16,222 nt of DNA from SIG480 sp045537045. GTDB taxonomy: Bacteria > Bacillota > Clostridia > Oscillospirales > JAAYXM01. How positions within the stretch are numbered: position 1 is the first letter of the stretch; the number at the start of each line of letters is the position of its first letter. The notes beneath the pieces were generated by a model. That model saw only the letters and a program-made list of their open reading frames with translations, was not told the origin of the DNA and did no database searches. Shown in pieces: positions 1 to 7,074 of the stretch. The stretch covers positions 1 through 16,222 of the forward strand of contig JAZSOS010000036.1 in the NCBI GenBank assembly GCA_045537045.1, read 5' to 3'. The translations under genes and the position numbers were made by a program.

Positions 1-22
1 CCGTAATTTTTACAACCTTCAT
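1..22 (-). CDS. Start of a downstream ORF, cut by the left edge
   Basis: On the minus strand an ATG at 22-20 opens a reading frame (M K V V K I T) that stays open to the window edge, so only seven codons are visible. The upstream sequence offers just a weak SD-like AGGCG a few bases before the ATG. In many Clostridia the gene after mazG and hup encodes a small S4-domain RNA-binding protein (RqcP family). The visible residues do not resemble the usual start of that family, so I do not assign it. It could equally be a chance start codon. It lies about 80 bases after the HU gene, beyond a strong hairpin. Confidence 0.3.
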
Positions 23-55
23 TTCGCCTGTAATCAAGTTTAGCGGTTGCCAAAC

Positions 56-79
56 CGGGGCAGGAGCTGTCCTGCCCCG
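56..79 (-). terminator. Perfect GC-rich hairpin after the HU gene
   Basis: A perfect 10-bp stem (56-65 with 70-79) closes a 4-base loop, 21 bases beyond the HU stop codon. On the minus strand the stem is followed by GTTTGG, a poor U-tract. It may be a weak intrinsic terminator or a 3'-end stabilising structure for the short, probably abundant HU message. On the minus strand the bases just after the stem can also form a competing small hairpin (GGTT with AACC) that shares its last bases. The terminator assignment is inference from position and stem strength. Confidence 0.5.
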
Positions 80-100
80 ATAAAGTCGCCGAAGTGTTTC

Positions 101-376
101 TTACTTCGAAACAGCGTCCTTAAGAGCCTTGCCAGCCTTGAATACCGGGCTCTTGGAAGCCGGAATGGTAATGGTTTCTTTTGTGCGCGGATTGCGGCCC
201 TGACGAGCTGCACGAGTCTTGACCTCAAATGCACCGAAACCTACGAGCTGGACCTTATCGCCAGCTACGAGTGCTGCTGTGATGGAATCAACTGTAGCGT
301 TGATAACCTTCTCTGCGTCCTTCTTGGAAAGACCTGCCTTCTCAGCAACTGCATTTACCAATTCTGTCTTGTTCAT
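101..376 (-). CDS. hup: HU family DNA-binding protein
   Basis: This encodes a 91-residue histone-like nucleoid protein that binds and bends DNA as a dimer, without strong sequence specificity. The full-length HU/IHF fold is visible. An N-terminal helical pair starts MNKTELVNAVAEKAGLSKKD, the GFGAFEV segment leads into the beta arm, and the signature GRNP (in RQGRNPRTKE) forms the DNA-intercalating arm tip. A basic C-terminal helix (FKAGKALKDAV) follows. Length is exactly typical of bacterial HU. The ATG is preceded by AGGAGG with an 8-base spacer. The gene follows mazG by 75 bases and has its own candidate promoter in that gap, so it can be expressed independently of the upstream operon. A GC-rich hairpin lies just downstream. 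Identification is very secure; which HU paralogue it is cannot be told. Confidence 0.97.
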   Translation of the reverse strand: MNKTELVNAVAEKAGLSKKDAEKVINATVDSITAALVAGDKVQLVGFGAFEVKTRAARQGRNPRTKETITIPASKSPVFKAGKALKDAVSK

Positions 377-397
377 CTGTTTTGCCTCCTATCTTAA

Positions 398-425
398 TTT
401 ATATCTAAAAGGCGTGAACTGTCAT
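398..425 (-). promoter_or_regulatory. Candidate sigma-A promoter for hup
   Basis: On the minus strand a -35 ATGACA (425-420) and a -10 TATAAA (403-398) are separated by 16 bases. Each hexamer matches the consensus at five of six positions. It sits in the mazG-hup gap. The predicted transcript would begin near 391, only a few bases before the hup SD at 390-385. Confidence 0.45.
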
Positions 426-451
426 CCCCACCGTTTAGTCGTACATTAAAA

Positions 452-1180
452 CTAAAGCTTGTCCTCATTTTCTGCAAGAAGACGTGCAAGATCACCGTCC
501 TCTGCCTCAAGCACTTTAAACGCTGAAAGAAACTGTTCGTTGCGACGGTCAAGTGCCTCTTCGGGATTGATACCGAGAACGCGTGATATGCGGACAACAT
601 CCATAAGTACATTTCCGATATCCATTTCTTCACCGCGCGCAAGCTCTTCCGAAATTTTTTCCGAAAGCTCGGAAATGCTTCTCTGCGGAAGTCCTGCTTT
701 TTTTGCTTTGCTTTGAAGCTTTTCGGCACGCATAAGTGACGGAAGGCTTCTGGCAACGGAATCCATCGCAGAGAAATGAGTTTTCTGTTTTTTCTCGCGG
801 CGCTTTATGTCATCCCAGTTTTTAAGCACCTCTGCCGCAGTATCGGCCTGTATGTCTCCGAACACGTGCGGATGACGCTCAATAAACTTTTTGCAGACAC
901 CGTCGGCAACATCCGAAATGTCAAACCGACCTGCCTCAGTCTCAAGCTCTGCATGAAAAACGACTTGCGCGAGAACATCGCCGAGTTCCTCCAAAAGCAG
1001 AACGGGATCGTCATTGTCGATAGCCTCGCATGCCTCATAAGTTTCCTCGACGAAATTCATACGGATGCTTTTGTGGTCCTGTTCACGATCCCACGGACAC
1101 CCATCATCCGAGCGGAGAATCCTTGTGATTTCCACCAGATCCTCAAAGCCGTATTTTTCTTTCCTTAAAAAATTTATCAT
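452..1180 (-). CDS. mazG: MazG nucleoside triphosphate pyrophosphohydrolase
   Basis: MazG hydrolyses (d)NTPs to the monophosphate and pyrophosphate, clearing aberrant nucleotides. This 242-residue protein has the two-domain layout. The N-terminal domain begins with the family signature around residues 22-40 (LR, CPWD, Q, H, S) and carries intact metal-binding motifs EETYE (45-49) and EELGD (64-68). The second domain (about 146-226) keeps the LPSLMRAEKLQ and LGINPEEAL landmarks. Its metal site is altered: EELAR (178-182) replaces EExxE, and MDIGN (186-190) has Asn where GD is expected, with a shortened connector. Unlike Bacillus YabN there is no N-terminal methylase domain. The ATG has a GGAG site upstream. 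It follows the flippase gene by 45 bases, a linkage common in Clostridia. Function is confident; which domain is active is inferred. Confidence 0.93.
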   Translation of the reverse strand: MINFLRKEKYGFEDLVEITRILRSDDGCPWDREQDHKSIRMNFVEETYEACEAIDNDDPVLLLEELGDVLAQVVFHAELETEAGRFDISDVADGVCKKFIERHPHVFGDIQADTAAEVLKNWDDIKRREKKQKTHFSAMDSVARSLPSLMRAEKLQSKAKKAGLPQRSISELSEKISEELARGEEMDIGNVLMDVVRISRVLGINPEEALDRRNEQFLSAFKVLEAEDGDLARLLAENEDKL

Positions 1181-1216
1181 ATTTATCGCTCTCCTGCAAG
1201 TATTTTTTTGAAATAC

Positions 1217-1248
1217 CTAAATTTTTCAATCATTATTTAAAAATTTAG
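1217..1248. repeat. AT-rich inverted repeat over the flippase stop codon
   Basis: Ten bases at 1217-1226 are perfectly complementary to 1239-1248 around a 12-base centre. The repeat covers the last codons and the stop of the SpoVB-like gene. It has almost no GC and no adjacent U-tract in the minus direction, so it is unlikely to terminate efficiently. It may be a weak 3'-end structure or chance in an AT-rich stretch. Confidence 0.35.
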
Positions 1249-2815
1249 ATATCTTTTTCTCCCCGAAAATGAGTTTTTTCTCATCTTTACCGACCATTCC
1301 GACACAGAAAGCACAGAATATACACACCGCAATTCCAGCAAAAACAGACAAAATTGTAGAAATTCTGCCATCAATTCGAGAAGATAAGCAGCTATAAAAC
1401 CGACTTGCACTTATAAATACAGCAGCTCCGCAAATCGCCGGTTTTATGAAAATCTTAGATATGCAAATCTCAACAAACGGGTATTTTTTTAACGCAACGA
1501 TATTCAAAACCGCGATTGCAGCATAACAAAAAACCGTACTTGTTGCAGCTCCGTATATGTTTATATCCGCACGTCCGACAAGAAGCAGATTTGAAACTAC
1601 CTTTACCGCAGCACCCGCTACCATGGACACAACCGGCACATTTGGATGCCCCAGTGCCTGATGAATTGCGTTTGTTACAGTGACGAGTGCAAGAAGCGGA
1701 ATTGCATATGTAAGCTGCGTAAGCAGACGTGCTGATACGGAAATGCATTCCGTGTCTATTCCTGTACCGTATAGAAGATCAACCGTGCCGTAAGACAGCG
1801 CCGCAAGCCCGCATGCTGCAGGAAGAGCTACCATCATCGCGATGCTCAAAGCAGAATTTGCCGTCTTATCCGCAAGAATATAATTTTTCCCTGCATGCGC
1901 CGAAGCTATCGCCGGAACGAGAGACACCGCAAGAGTTGTTATAAGTGCCGACGGGAGATTGAACAATGTCGCGGCATAATTATATGCACCGTAAAGCCAT
2001 TTGGCACGTTCTCCGTCAAAGCCGTTTTTCGCAAGCAGATTCATAACAAGCGCACTGTCGATAACATTTGTAAGGCTTATCACCGCGGCACCTGCGGTAA
2101 TCGGAATTGCAAGAGAAACAAGCTCGCGCAGAATACTACGCTTACTCCTGGGTTTCCCGACATGAGGAGAAAGCTTCCGGTTATCCCTCTGAAAAACAAA
2201 ATACACTGCCGACAAAAAAGCACCAACGCTGACGCCCGCCACAGCGCCTGCCGAAACAAACGATTCATCCATGCCTGAGCGCTTTATTATCCATGCAAGC
2301 CCTATACCGAAAACAAGCTTTCCCGCGGCTTCAATTATCTCTGAAATTGCCGTCGGATACATATTCGTCTTTCCCTGAAAATACCCGCGGCTTACCGCAG
2401 ACACCGATACAAAAAACACAGCCGGTGCTATTGTCCGCACGGACAGCGTGGCATCCTCGCTACCCATTAAAACAGCAAGCTTATCCGCGCAAAAGAACAG
2501 AAACGCTGAACCGATACTTCCCGCCCATGCAAACGTAAAAAAAGCTATTCTGTATATTCTACGCGCCTCATCACTTTTTCCTTTTGCCTGGGCCTGCGAA
2601 ACCATTTTTGATACTGCGGCAGGCACTCCGGCTGTTGACAGCACAAACAAAAGCGCGTAAATGTTATACGCAAGCGAGAAATTTGCCATTCCGCAAGGCC
2701 CGAGAATTATCCCGAGCGGGATTTTATAAAATGCTCCGATTATTTTCACCGCTATTCCCGCACTGGCGAGAATGGCAGCGCCTTTTACAAAGCTTTGCCT
2801 TTTTTCATTGTTCAC
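1226..2815 (-). CDS. SpoVB/MurJ-like polysaccharide biosynthesis flippase (MOP superfamily)
   Basis: This encodes an integral membrane protein of about 529 residues, the usual length for 14-helix MOP-superfamily transporters (SpoVB, MurJ, Wzx). These move lipid-linked envelope precursors across the cytoplasmic membrane. The start SFVKGAAILASAGIAVKIIG followed by AFYKIPLG is the characteristic first helix of the SpoVB/YtgP group. Hydrophobic helices recur throughout, with GYFQGKTNMYPTAISE and later QALGHPNVPV as family-like loops. I choose the GTG at 2815 because AAGGTG lies 9 bases upstream. A GTG four codons earlier (2827) overlaps that site. The gene sits between the deaminase gene (53 bases) and mazG (45 bases), a known clostridial spoVB-mazG-hup arrangement. 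Whether it acts in sporulation cortex synthesis or general peptidoglycan export cannot be decided from sequence. Confidence 0.88.
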   Translation of the reverse strand: MNNEKRQSFVKGAAILASAGIAVKIIGAFYKIPLGIILGPCGMANFSLAYNIYALLFVLSTAGVPAAVSKMVSQAQAKGKSDEARRIYRIAFFTFAWAGSIGSAFLFFCADKLAVLMGSEDATLSVRTIAPAVFFVSVSAVSRGYFQGKTNMYPTAISEIIEAAGKLVFGIGLAWIIKRSGMDESFVSAGAVAGVSVGAFLSAVYFVFQRDNRKLSPHVGKPRSKRSILRELVSLAIPITAGAAVISLTNVIDSALVMNLLAKNGFDGERAKWLYGAYNYAATLFNLPSALITTLAVSLVPAIASAHAGKNYILADKTANSALSIAMMVALPAACGLAALSYGTVDLLYGTGIDTECISVSARLLTQLTYAIPLLALVTVTNAIHQALGHPNVPVVSMVAGAAVKVVSNLLLVGRADINIYGAATSTVFCYAAIAVLNIVALKKYPFVEICISKIFIKPAICGAAVFISASRFYSCLSSRIDGRISTILSVFAGIAVCIFCAFCVGMVGKDEKKLIFGEKKISKFLNND

Positions 2816-2868
2816 ATAAATCCACACCTTTTTGTCTTATATGTGAATTTATGTGTATTCCTCGGTTT

Positions 2869-4140
2869 TTATGCCTTTATGACAGCCTTTGCACGCTCTA
2901 TGTCTATCGTTGTAAACACTCCGTTCTCGTAAAGAACCTTTCCTGCAACCACCGTCATTACGACGTCGCCTCCGCGCGCGGCATATACGGTATTTGATAC
3001 CACGTTGTGGCATGGAATAAGATGCGGTCGATCAAAATCAAGCATAATAACGTCGGCCTCATAGCCTTCCTTTATCATTCCGCAGTCATCTCTTCCTTGT
3101 GCAAGAGCACCGTTTAAGGTCGCCATCTTCAATGCGGTATATGCATCCACTGCTGTGGGATTTTTCAGTATACCCTTGTGCAAGATAGCAGAAAGCTTTA
3201 GTTCCTCAAACATATCAGTGTTGTTATTGCTTGCAACGCCGTCTGTTGCAAGACCTACGTTCACACCCTTATTAAGCATCGCAGTGATCGGGGCAACTCC
3301 GGAGGCAAGCTTTAAGTTGCTGACGGGGCAATGTGCCACGCTTCCTTTTGCACTTTTTATTATGTCCATATCGTTCTCCGTTATATAACAGCAATGTGCA
3401 AGAAGCGGCTGTGTGCCTTCAAAAAGTCCCTCTGCCAAAAATTGCTCCGTCGGGGTTCTTCCGTATTTCGCGATACAACTTTCATGCTCGGACCTACTTT
3501 CGGAGGTATGAATCTGCAGAATCTGCCCCTTCTCCCGTGCAATTTCCGCCACCTTTTGTCTGCACTTTGTTTCCGAAGTATATTCCGCATGAATTGATGC
3601 ATCTGCACGAAGTCTTCCACTATCTGCCATATGGATGCGCGAAAAAAGCTCTCGTGCCTCCAACACTGACGGCATAGCATCAAAGTTTTCTCCGTCACCT
3701 ACGATCGAGCGCGAGAGATTAGCCTTGATTCCTGACGAAAGCGCAACATCTGCAATGGCATCAACCAAGAAATAGCTGTCGGAAAAAGAGGTTGTTCCCG
3801 AAGCCAGCATCTCAGCAACTGCAAGCTCTGTGCCCGCGCGCACAGAATCCGCTGTAAGCTTGTCCTCTGCAGGCCAGATATGCTTACGCAGCCACACGTC
3901 AAGCTCACAGTCATCAGAAAGTCCGCGAAACAGTGTCATAGGAACGTGAGTGTGCGTATTTATAAGCCCCGGCATAAGCACCTTTCCGCGCGCATCAATC
4001 TCGCGCTTTGCAACGCCTTCAGGCTTTGCCGCTCCCACATATTCTATTTTTCTGCCCTTTATCCCGACAAATGCATTTTCAAGAACAGGGCAAGAATTAT
4101 CCATCGTAATTACCGTCGCGTTTTTAAAAAGAATATCCAT
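2869..4140 (-). CDS. mtaD: Amidohydrolase, 5'-methylthioadenosine/S-adenosylhomocysteine deaminase type
   Basis: This is a cytosolic zinc amidohydrolase of 423 residues in the TrzN/AtzA/MtaD group. Members deaminate S-adenosylhomocysteine, methylthioadenosine or related adenosine compounds to the inosine form. Metal ligands are visible: HTH (63-65) in NTHTHVPMTLFRG, His211 in HTSES, and Asp300 in ATDGVASNNN. Other family landmarks are DVWLRKHIWPAED (81-93) and the HCPVSNLKLASG segment (270-281). Start: the frame is open back to 4200, but the ATG at 4140 has GAGG 8 bases upstream, gives the standard family N-terminus, and avoids the hairpin at 4165-4188. It lies 56 bases after the zinc-ribbon gene with no obvious promoter between. 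Exact substrate is uncertain; deaminases of this group overlap in specificity. Confidence 0.88.
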   Translation of the reverse strand: MDILFKNATVITMDNSCPVLENAFVGIKGRKIEYVGAAKPEGVAKREIDARGKVLMPGLINTHTHVPMTLFRGLSDDCELDVWLRKHIWPAEDKLTADSVRAGTELAVAEMLASGTTSFSDSYFLVDAIADVALSSGIKANLSRSIVGDGENFDAMPSVLEARELFSRIHMADSGRLRADASIHAEYTSETKCRQKVAEIAREKGQILQIHTSESRSEHESCIAKYGRTPTEQFLAEGLFEGTQPLLAHCCYITENDMDIIKSAKGSVAHCPVSNLKLASGVAPITAMLNKGVNVGLATDGVASNNNTDMFEELKLSAILHKGILKNPTAVDAYTALKMATLNGALAQGRDDCGMIKEGYEADVIMLDFDRPHLIPCHNVVSNTVYAARGGDVVMTVVAGKVLYENGVFTTIDIERAKAVIKA

Positions 4141-4164
4141 AATATTTTCCTCTGTCGTCCACAG

Positions 4165-4188
4165 GGCGGTGTGCTTACGCACACCGCC
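4165..4188. other. Perfect 10-bp hairpin between zinc-ribbon and deaminase genes
   Basis: Positions 4165-4174 pair perfectly with 4179-4188 around a 4-base loop. It begins 8 bases after the stop codon of the zinc-ribbon gene in the direction of transcription. No run of T follows in either direction, so it does not look like a standard intrinsic terminator. On the minus strand it is followed by a small CTGT/ACAG stem just before the deaminase SD. It may be a processing or stability element that separates expression of the two genes; that is inference. Confidence 0.6.
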
Positions 4189-4196
4189 ACGTGATC

Positions 4197-4592
4197 TCAA
4201 TCCAATTTTGTTCCGCAGTTAGAGCAATAAACGCTGTCAGCGTCATTCTTTTTACCGCAAGCTTCACACTCTTTTTCGTTCTTGCGATTTTCAAGGCAAG
4301 CCTTCAGATCCTCTATCTCTCGCATTTTTTCATCAATGGCAAGAAGGCGTGCCTCAAGCTCTTCCGTTGAGGACTCCTCGTTAGTATGCGCCGCGTATAT
4401 GAGTTTGCCTACTTCTTTGTAAAGGATGTCGATATCAGTCGTGAGGTCAAAAATTTTAAGATTTATTTTTGACGCATTAACAACGTCCTTTGCCTTTTCA
4501 CCTGCGTTCTCGGCGGTTTTCGTTGCAAACTCGCCGGCGCGTGATGCGCCCGCGCATATTTTATCCCATATAGCTTTAATTTTCTCGTTCAT
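4197..4592 (-). CDS. Small zinc-ribbon protein of unknown function
   Basis: This encodes a 131-residue soluble protein that I cannot assign to a characterised family. The C-terminus is a zinc ribbon with two CxxC knuckles, Cys109/Cys112 and Cys123/Cys126, in the form CEACGKKNDADSVYCSNCG. The first 40 residues are Lys/Ala-rich and probably helical (AGEFATKTAENAGEKAKD). Residues 75-105 are charged with heptad-like spacing (EELEARLLAIDEKMREIEDL), consistent with a coiled coil, preceded by a more hydrophobic stretch around 43-67. No signal peptide or membrane helix is seen. Clostridia commonly have proteins of this shape, with helical body and terminal zinc ribbon, but their role is not established. 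The ATG follows GGAGG by 7 bases. It has its own promoter (4628-4656) and heads the unit containing the deaminase gene. Confidence 0.85.
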   Translation of the reverse strand: MNEKIKAIWDKICAGASRAGEFATKTAENAGEKAKDVVNASKINLKIFDLTTDIDILYKEVGKLIYAAHTNEESSTEELEARLLAIDEKMREIEDLKACLENRKNEKECEACGKKNDADSVYCSNCGTKLD

Positions 4593-4627
4593 AAGATAAC
4601 CTCCCCAAGATTTATTTTTACACCTTC

Positions 4628-4656
4628 AGTATACTACTGTTTACTTTTAAAATCAA
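4628..4656 (-). promoter_or_regulatory. Sigma-A-type promoter for the zinc-ribbon gene
   Basis: On the minus strand TTGATT (4656-4651) and TATACT (4633-4628) are separated by exactly 17 bases. The -35 overlaps the TGA stop codon of the upstream kinase gene. The predicted leader is about 30 bases and contains the GGGGAGG SD. This suggests that the zinc-ribbon and deaminase genes can be transcribed independently of the recJ operon. Confidence 0.6.
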
Positions 4657-5588
4657 TACTCAAAGCTTCCTCCGCCGATAAATTCGCGCAAAAGTGAATC
4701 CCTCGGCACAAACTTATCGTCAAGATCACTAAATCCGTTTATATTATCGAGCATACGCATTACCTCATCGTATCTCGCAATTCCTGCAGGTACAGATTTA
4801 ACCGCTTTTTGCAGATGTTTTTTCAGCACCGTTATTTCATAGTCGTGCGTGGAATTGATGATAACATCTGCCCTGTCCTTAAACGGAGATATATACATTT
4901 TTTCGCCGCGGCGTATCCCGTCCCATATGGAAAGCGTGAAATCAGAGTTTGCGCCACGGAAAAGGTCATCGCGGACAATTCTGCGCGTAAGGCGCGTCCA
5001 TGTCCCTTTATAGAAAACACTGCCGTCCTTCATAAAGTTGCTTCTTGCAGAGATATAAAGCTTCAGCCCGTGCTCACCCGCCGCACCGGTTATAGCATCG
5101 TTGAGAGCGTGAATCCCTTCGAATATTACAACCTCGCTCTTTTTAAGACTAAGCGGCACCGCCACTTCCGCGCGGCACTGATTTGCAAAATCAAACTTTG
5201 GAACAAGGATCTCGTGCCCCGCTATTATATTCCTGATGTGGTCATTCAGAAGCGGAAGATCAAGGCACAGCGGGGATTCATAATCAATATCTCCTTTTTC
5301 ATCGCGTGGTGCCGTCTCGGGATTCACCGTTCTGAAATAATCGTCGAGAGAAATCAGTGCAGTTCCTATACCAAGCGTTTCAAGCTCGCGCTCAAGCTTC
5401 ATTGCGGTAGTGGTCTTCCCCGAGCCGGACGGACCGGAAAGAAGAACGACGCAGTTATCCGAAACCTTACCGGCAATTTTTTTTGCCGCCGCTTTTACGT
5501 TCTTGCCGTAGCTTTCCTCACATTCCGAAACAAAAGCCGCGGGGTCACTTTTTATTCTCGCATTTATTTCTCTTACATCAAGCGCCAC
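4653..5588 (-). CDS. Uridine kinase/phosphoribulokinase-family nucleoside kinase
   Basis: This encodes a P-loop kinase of about 311 residues. The Walker A motif GPSGSGKT is at 52-59, followed by SLDDYF (80-85) and FEGIHALND (156-164), all typical of the uridine kinase/PRK fold that phosphorylates nucleosides such as uridine. About 45 mostly helical residues precede the P-loop. Related clostridial nucleoside kinases of about 550 residues carry an N-terminal TGS region, which is absent here. Start: an ATG frame extends back to 5717 inside hemZ, but the strong AGGAGGT site at 5603-5597 points to GTG at 5588 (9-base spacing), with GTG at 5594 as an alternative (3 bases). It is the last gene of the recJ operon, about 20 bases after hemZ. 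The substrate is not proven; uridine or another nucleoside is most likely. Confidence 0.85.
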   Translation of the reverse strand: MALDVREINARIKSDPAAFVSECEESYGKNVKAAAKKIAGKVSDNCVVLLSGPSGSGKTTTAMKLERELETLGIGTALISLDDYFRTVNPETAPRDEKGDIDYESPLCLDLPLLNDHIRNIIAGHEILVPKFDFANQCRAEVAVPLSLKKSEVVIFEGIHALNDAITGAAGEHGLKLYISARSNFMKDGSVFYKGTWTRLTRRIVRDDLFRGANSDFTLSIWDGIRRGEKMYISPFKDRADVIINSTHDYEITVLKKHLQKAVKSVPAGIARYDEVMRMLDNINGFSDLDDKFVPRDSLLREFIGGGSFEY

Positions 5589-5607
5589 CTTCACGCACCT
5601 CCTGCCA

Positions 5608-7074
5608 TTAAAAGAATTCGAGTATTTTTTGCCGTGTTGCCGCAATCTTTTCATCTGCGTTATTGTATTCATATGGATATTTGGGGTTGAATATTCTCTC
5701 CACCCTTGCATTTTCACGGTCGATAAGCTTTGTCACCCCACCCGCACCCGCAGAAATAATTGTATGAAGCTCATCCATTATATAATTGTTGTAATCGCTC
5801 TCATATCCCGGCAAAGAATACCCGACGTTTTCAAGATTTCCCGACATATACTTCTGCCGGTACAAATAATACGGGTTATACCCTGCACTGCCAAGTGCCT
5901 GCATTGCATACTCAACCATATGTGCTGTCTCGCTACCATCGGGCAGAATGTAATTTTCGCGGTGTAAGTCCGAGCCTTTTTTTACAGCAAGAGTGTGGAC
6001 GGTTATGTTCTCCGGGCGCAAGCAGATAAGTGAGTCAACGGAATTTTTAAAGCTTTGAAAGCTGTCATTCGGAAGCCCTGCAATGAGGTCTGTGTTTATC
6101 GCAAGTCCTCCCACGCGCCTTACATCAGAAATCGCGCGCACAACATCGGCAGCTGTGTGCCGTCTGTCCATCTGCCTGAGAATATCATCATTCATCGTCT
6201 GGGGATTCACGCTTATGCGCGTTGCACCGGATACCGCAATCGTCCGTATTTTTTCAATACTCAGCGTATCCGGTCGTCCGCCTTCAACGGTATATTCATC
6301 AATGTTTTTTATGTCAAAGTTTTTGGATACACATTCAAGAACAAAGGAAAGCTCCTCATTTGAAAGCGCGGTCGGCGTCCCTCCGCCTATATATATTGAA
6401 CGAAGACATAACCCCGCACTTTTGCAAGCGGCAGCCACGCCCTGAAGCTCATTTTTCAGCATGCTGAGGTATGGCGATACCAAATGCTTTGCCTTTTCTA
6501 TCGAGTGGCTCACAAAAGAGCAATATCTGCACCGCGATGCACAAAACGGTATTCCTGCATATAGCGACATATCACGTCGGTCTGTATTTTCTGCCATCTT
6601 TTCCGCGCGTGCGGCACACTTTGCCGCAAGAAGCGCACGGTCAGGTGAAACAAAGTAATCCTCCTGCATAAGACATGCAGTTTCCGGAACAGACTTTCCG
6701 AGCTTTATATACTTTGCAGCAACCTTTGACGGGCGCACGCCCGTAAGCGCTCCCCACACAGGTGCTTTAGGAAGAAAAGCAAGGCTTGCCCTGTAAAACG
6801 AGGTCTTTATAGCGCGCTTTTTTATGCGCTTTATCTCTTCTTCATCTGTTGTCCCCGCAACGGGAAACTCTGCTTTTCCGACAGAATCTCTTCCGTTAAC
6901 GCGTATCAGCGTTTCGGAAAATGCCGTATTTTCACAAAGCGACAGCGAGGATTTTATAAAATCACCGTCAACCGGGTACACATCCGTAAATTCCGCATGG
7001 GAATTCGGGAACATACACATATATATCTGTTGTACGGCAAACTCAAAATCATGCCCGTCTAAATATACCTTCAA
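5608..7074 (-). CDS. hemZ: HemZ-type coproporphyrinogen dehydrogenase, radical SAM
   Basis: This encodes a 488-residue radical SAM protein of the HemZ/HemN group, named for oxygen-independent conversion of coproporphyrinogen III to protoporphyrinogen IX. The 4Fe-4S motif CxxxCxxC is clear at Cys178, Cys182 and Cys185 (GIPFCASRCRYCSF). It is followed by the SAM-binding YIGGGTPTAL (228-237) and a C-terminal HemN-like region (NPYYLYRQKYMSGNLENVGY). The long N-terminal extension with LTGVRPSK is characteristic of HemZ rather than HemN. The start codon is TTG at 7074, overlapping the TGA of the MBL gene as TTGA. No ATG or GTG occurs in frame nearby upstream, and the next in-frame Met is residue 19. 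GAGG lies 10 bases before the TTG. Many HemZ proteins lack biochemical proof of this activity, so a different radical SAM role, such as heme handling, is possible. Confidence 0.9.
   Translation of the reverse strand: MKVYLDGHDFEFAVQQIYMCMFPNSHAEFTDVYPVDGDFIKSSLSLCENTAFSETLIRVNGRDSVGKAEFPVAGTTDEEEIKRIKKRAIKTSFYRASLAFLPKAPVWGALTGVRPSKVAAKYIKLGKSVPETACLMQEDYFVSPDRALLAAKCAARAEKMAENTDRRDMSLYAGIPFCASRCRYCSFVSHSIEKAKHLVSPYLSMLKNELQGVAAACKSAGLCLRSIYIGGGTPTALSNEELSFVLECVSKNFDIKNIDEYTVEGGRPDTLSIEKIRTIAVSGATRISVNPQTMNDDILRQMDRRHTAADVVRAISDVRRVGGLAINTDLIAGLPNDSFQSFKNSVDSLICLRPENITVHTLAVKKGSDLHRENYILPDGSETAHMVEYAMQALGSAGYNPYYLYRQKYMSGNLENVGYSLPGYESDYNNYIMDELHTIISAGAGGVTKLIDRENARVERIFNPKYPYEYNNADEKIAATRQKILEFF

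Noticed and set aside
4141..4200. Upstream start (TTG at 4200) for the deaminase
   Set aside because: It would translate through the perfect hairpin and adds 20 residues not seen in the family; the ATG at 4140 has a good SD.
4809..5690. Long plus-strand open frame (293 codons) opposite the kinase and hemZ
   Set aside because: It lies antisense to a kinase with clear P-loop motifs, has no SD before its ATG, and its product shows no recognisable domain. It is best explained as a shadow of minus-strand codon use.
5589..5717. ATG start of the kinase at 5717, overlapping hemZ by over 100 bases
   Set aside because: A strong AGGAGGT site sits directly before GTG codons at 5594/5588, giving a non-overlapping start; the extra N-terminus is antisense-like noise.
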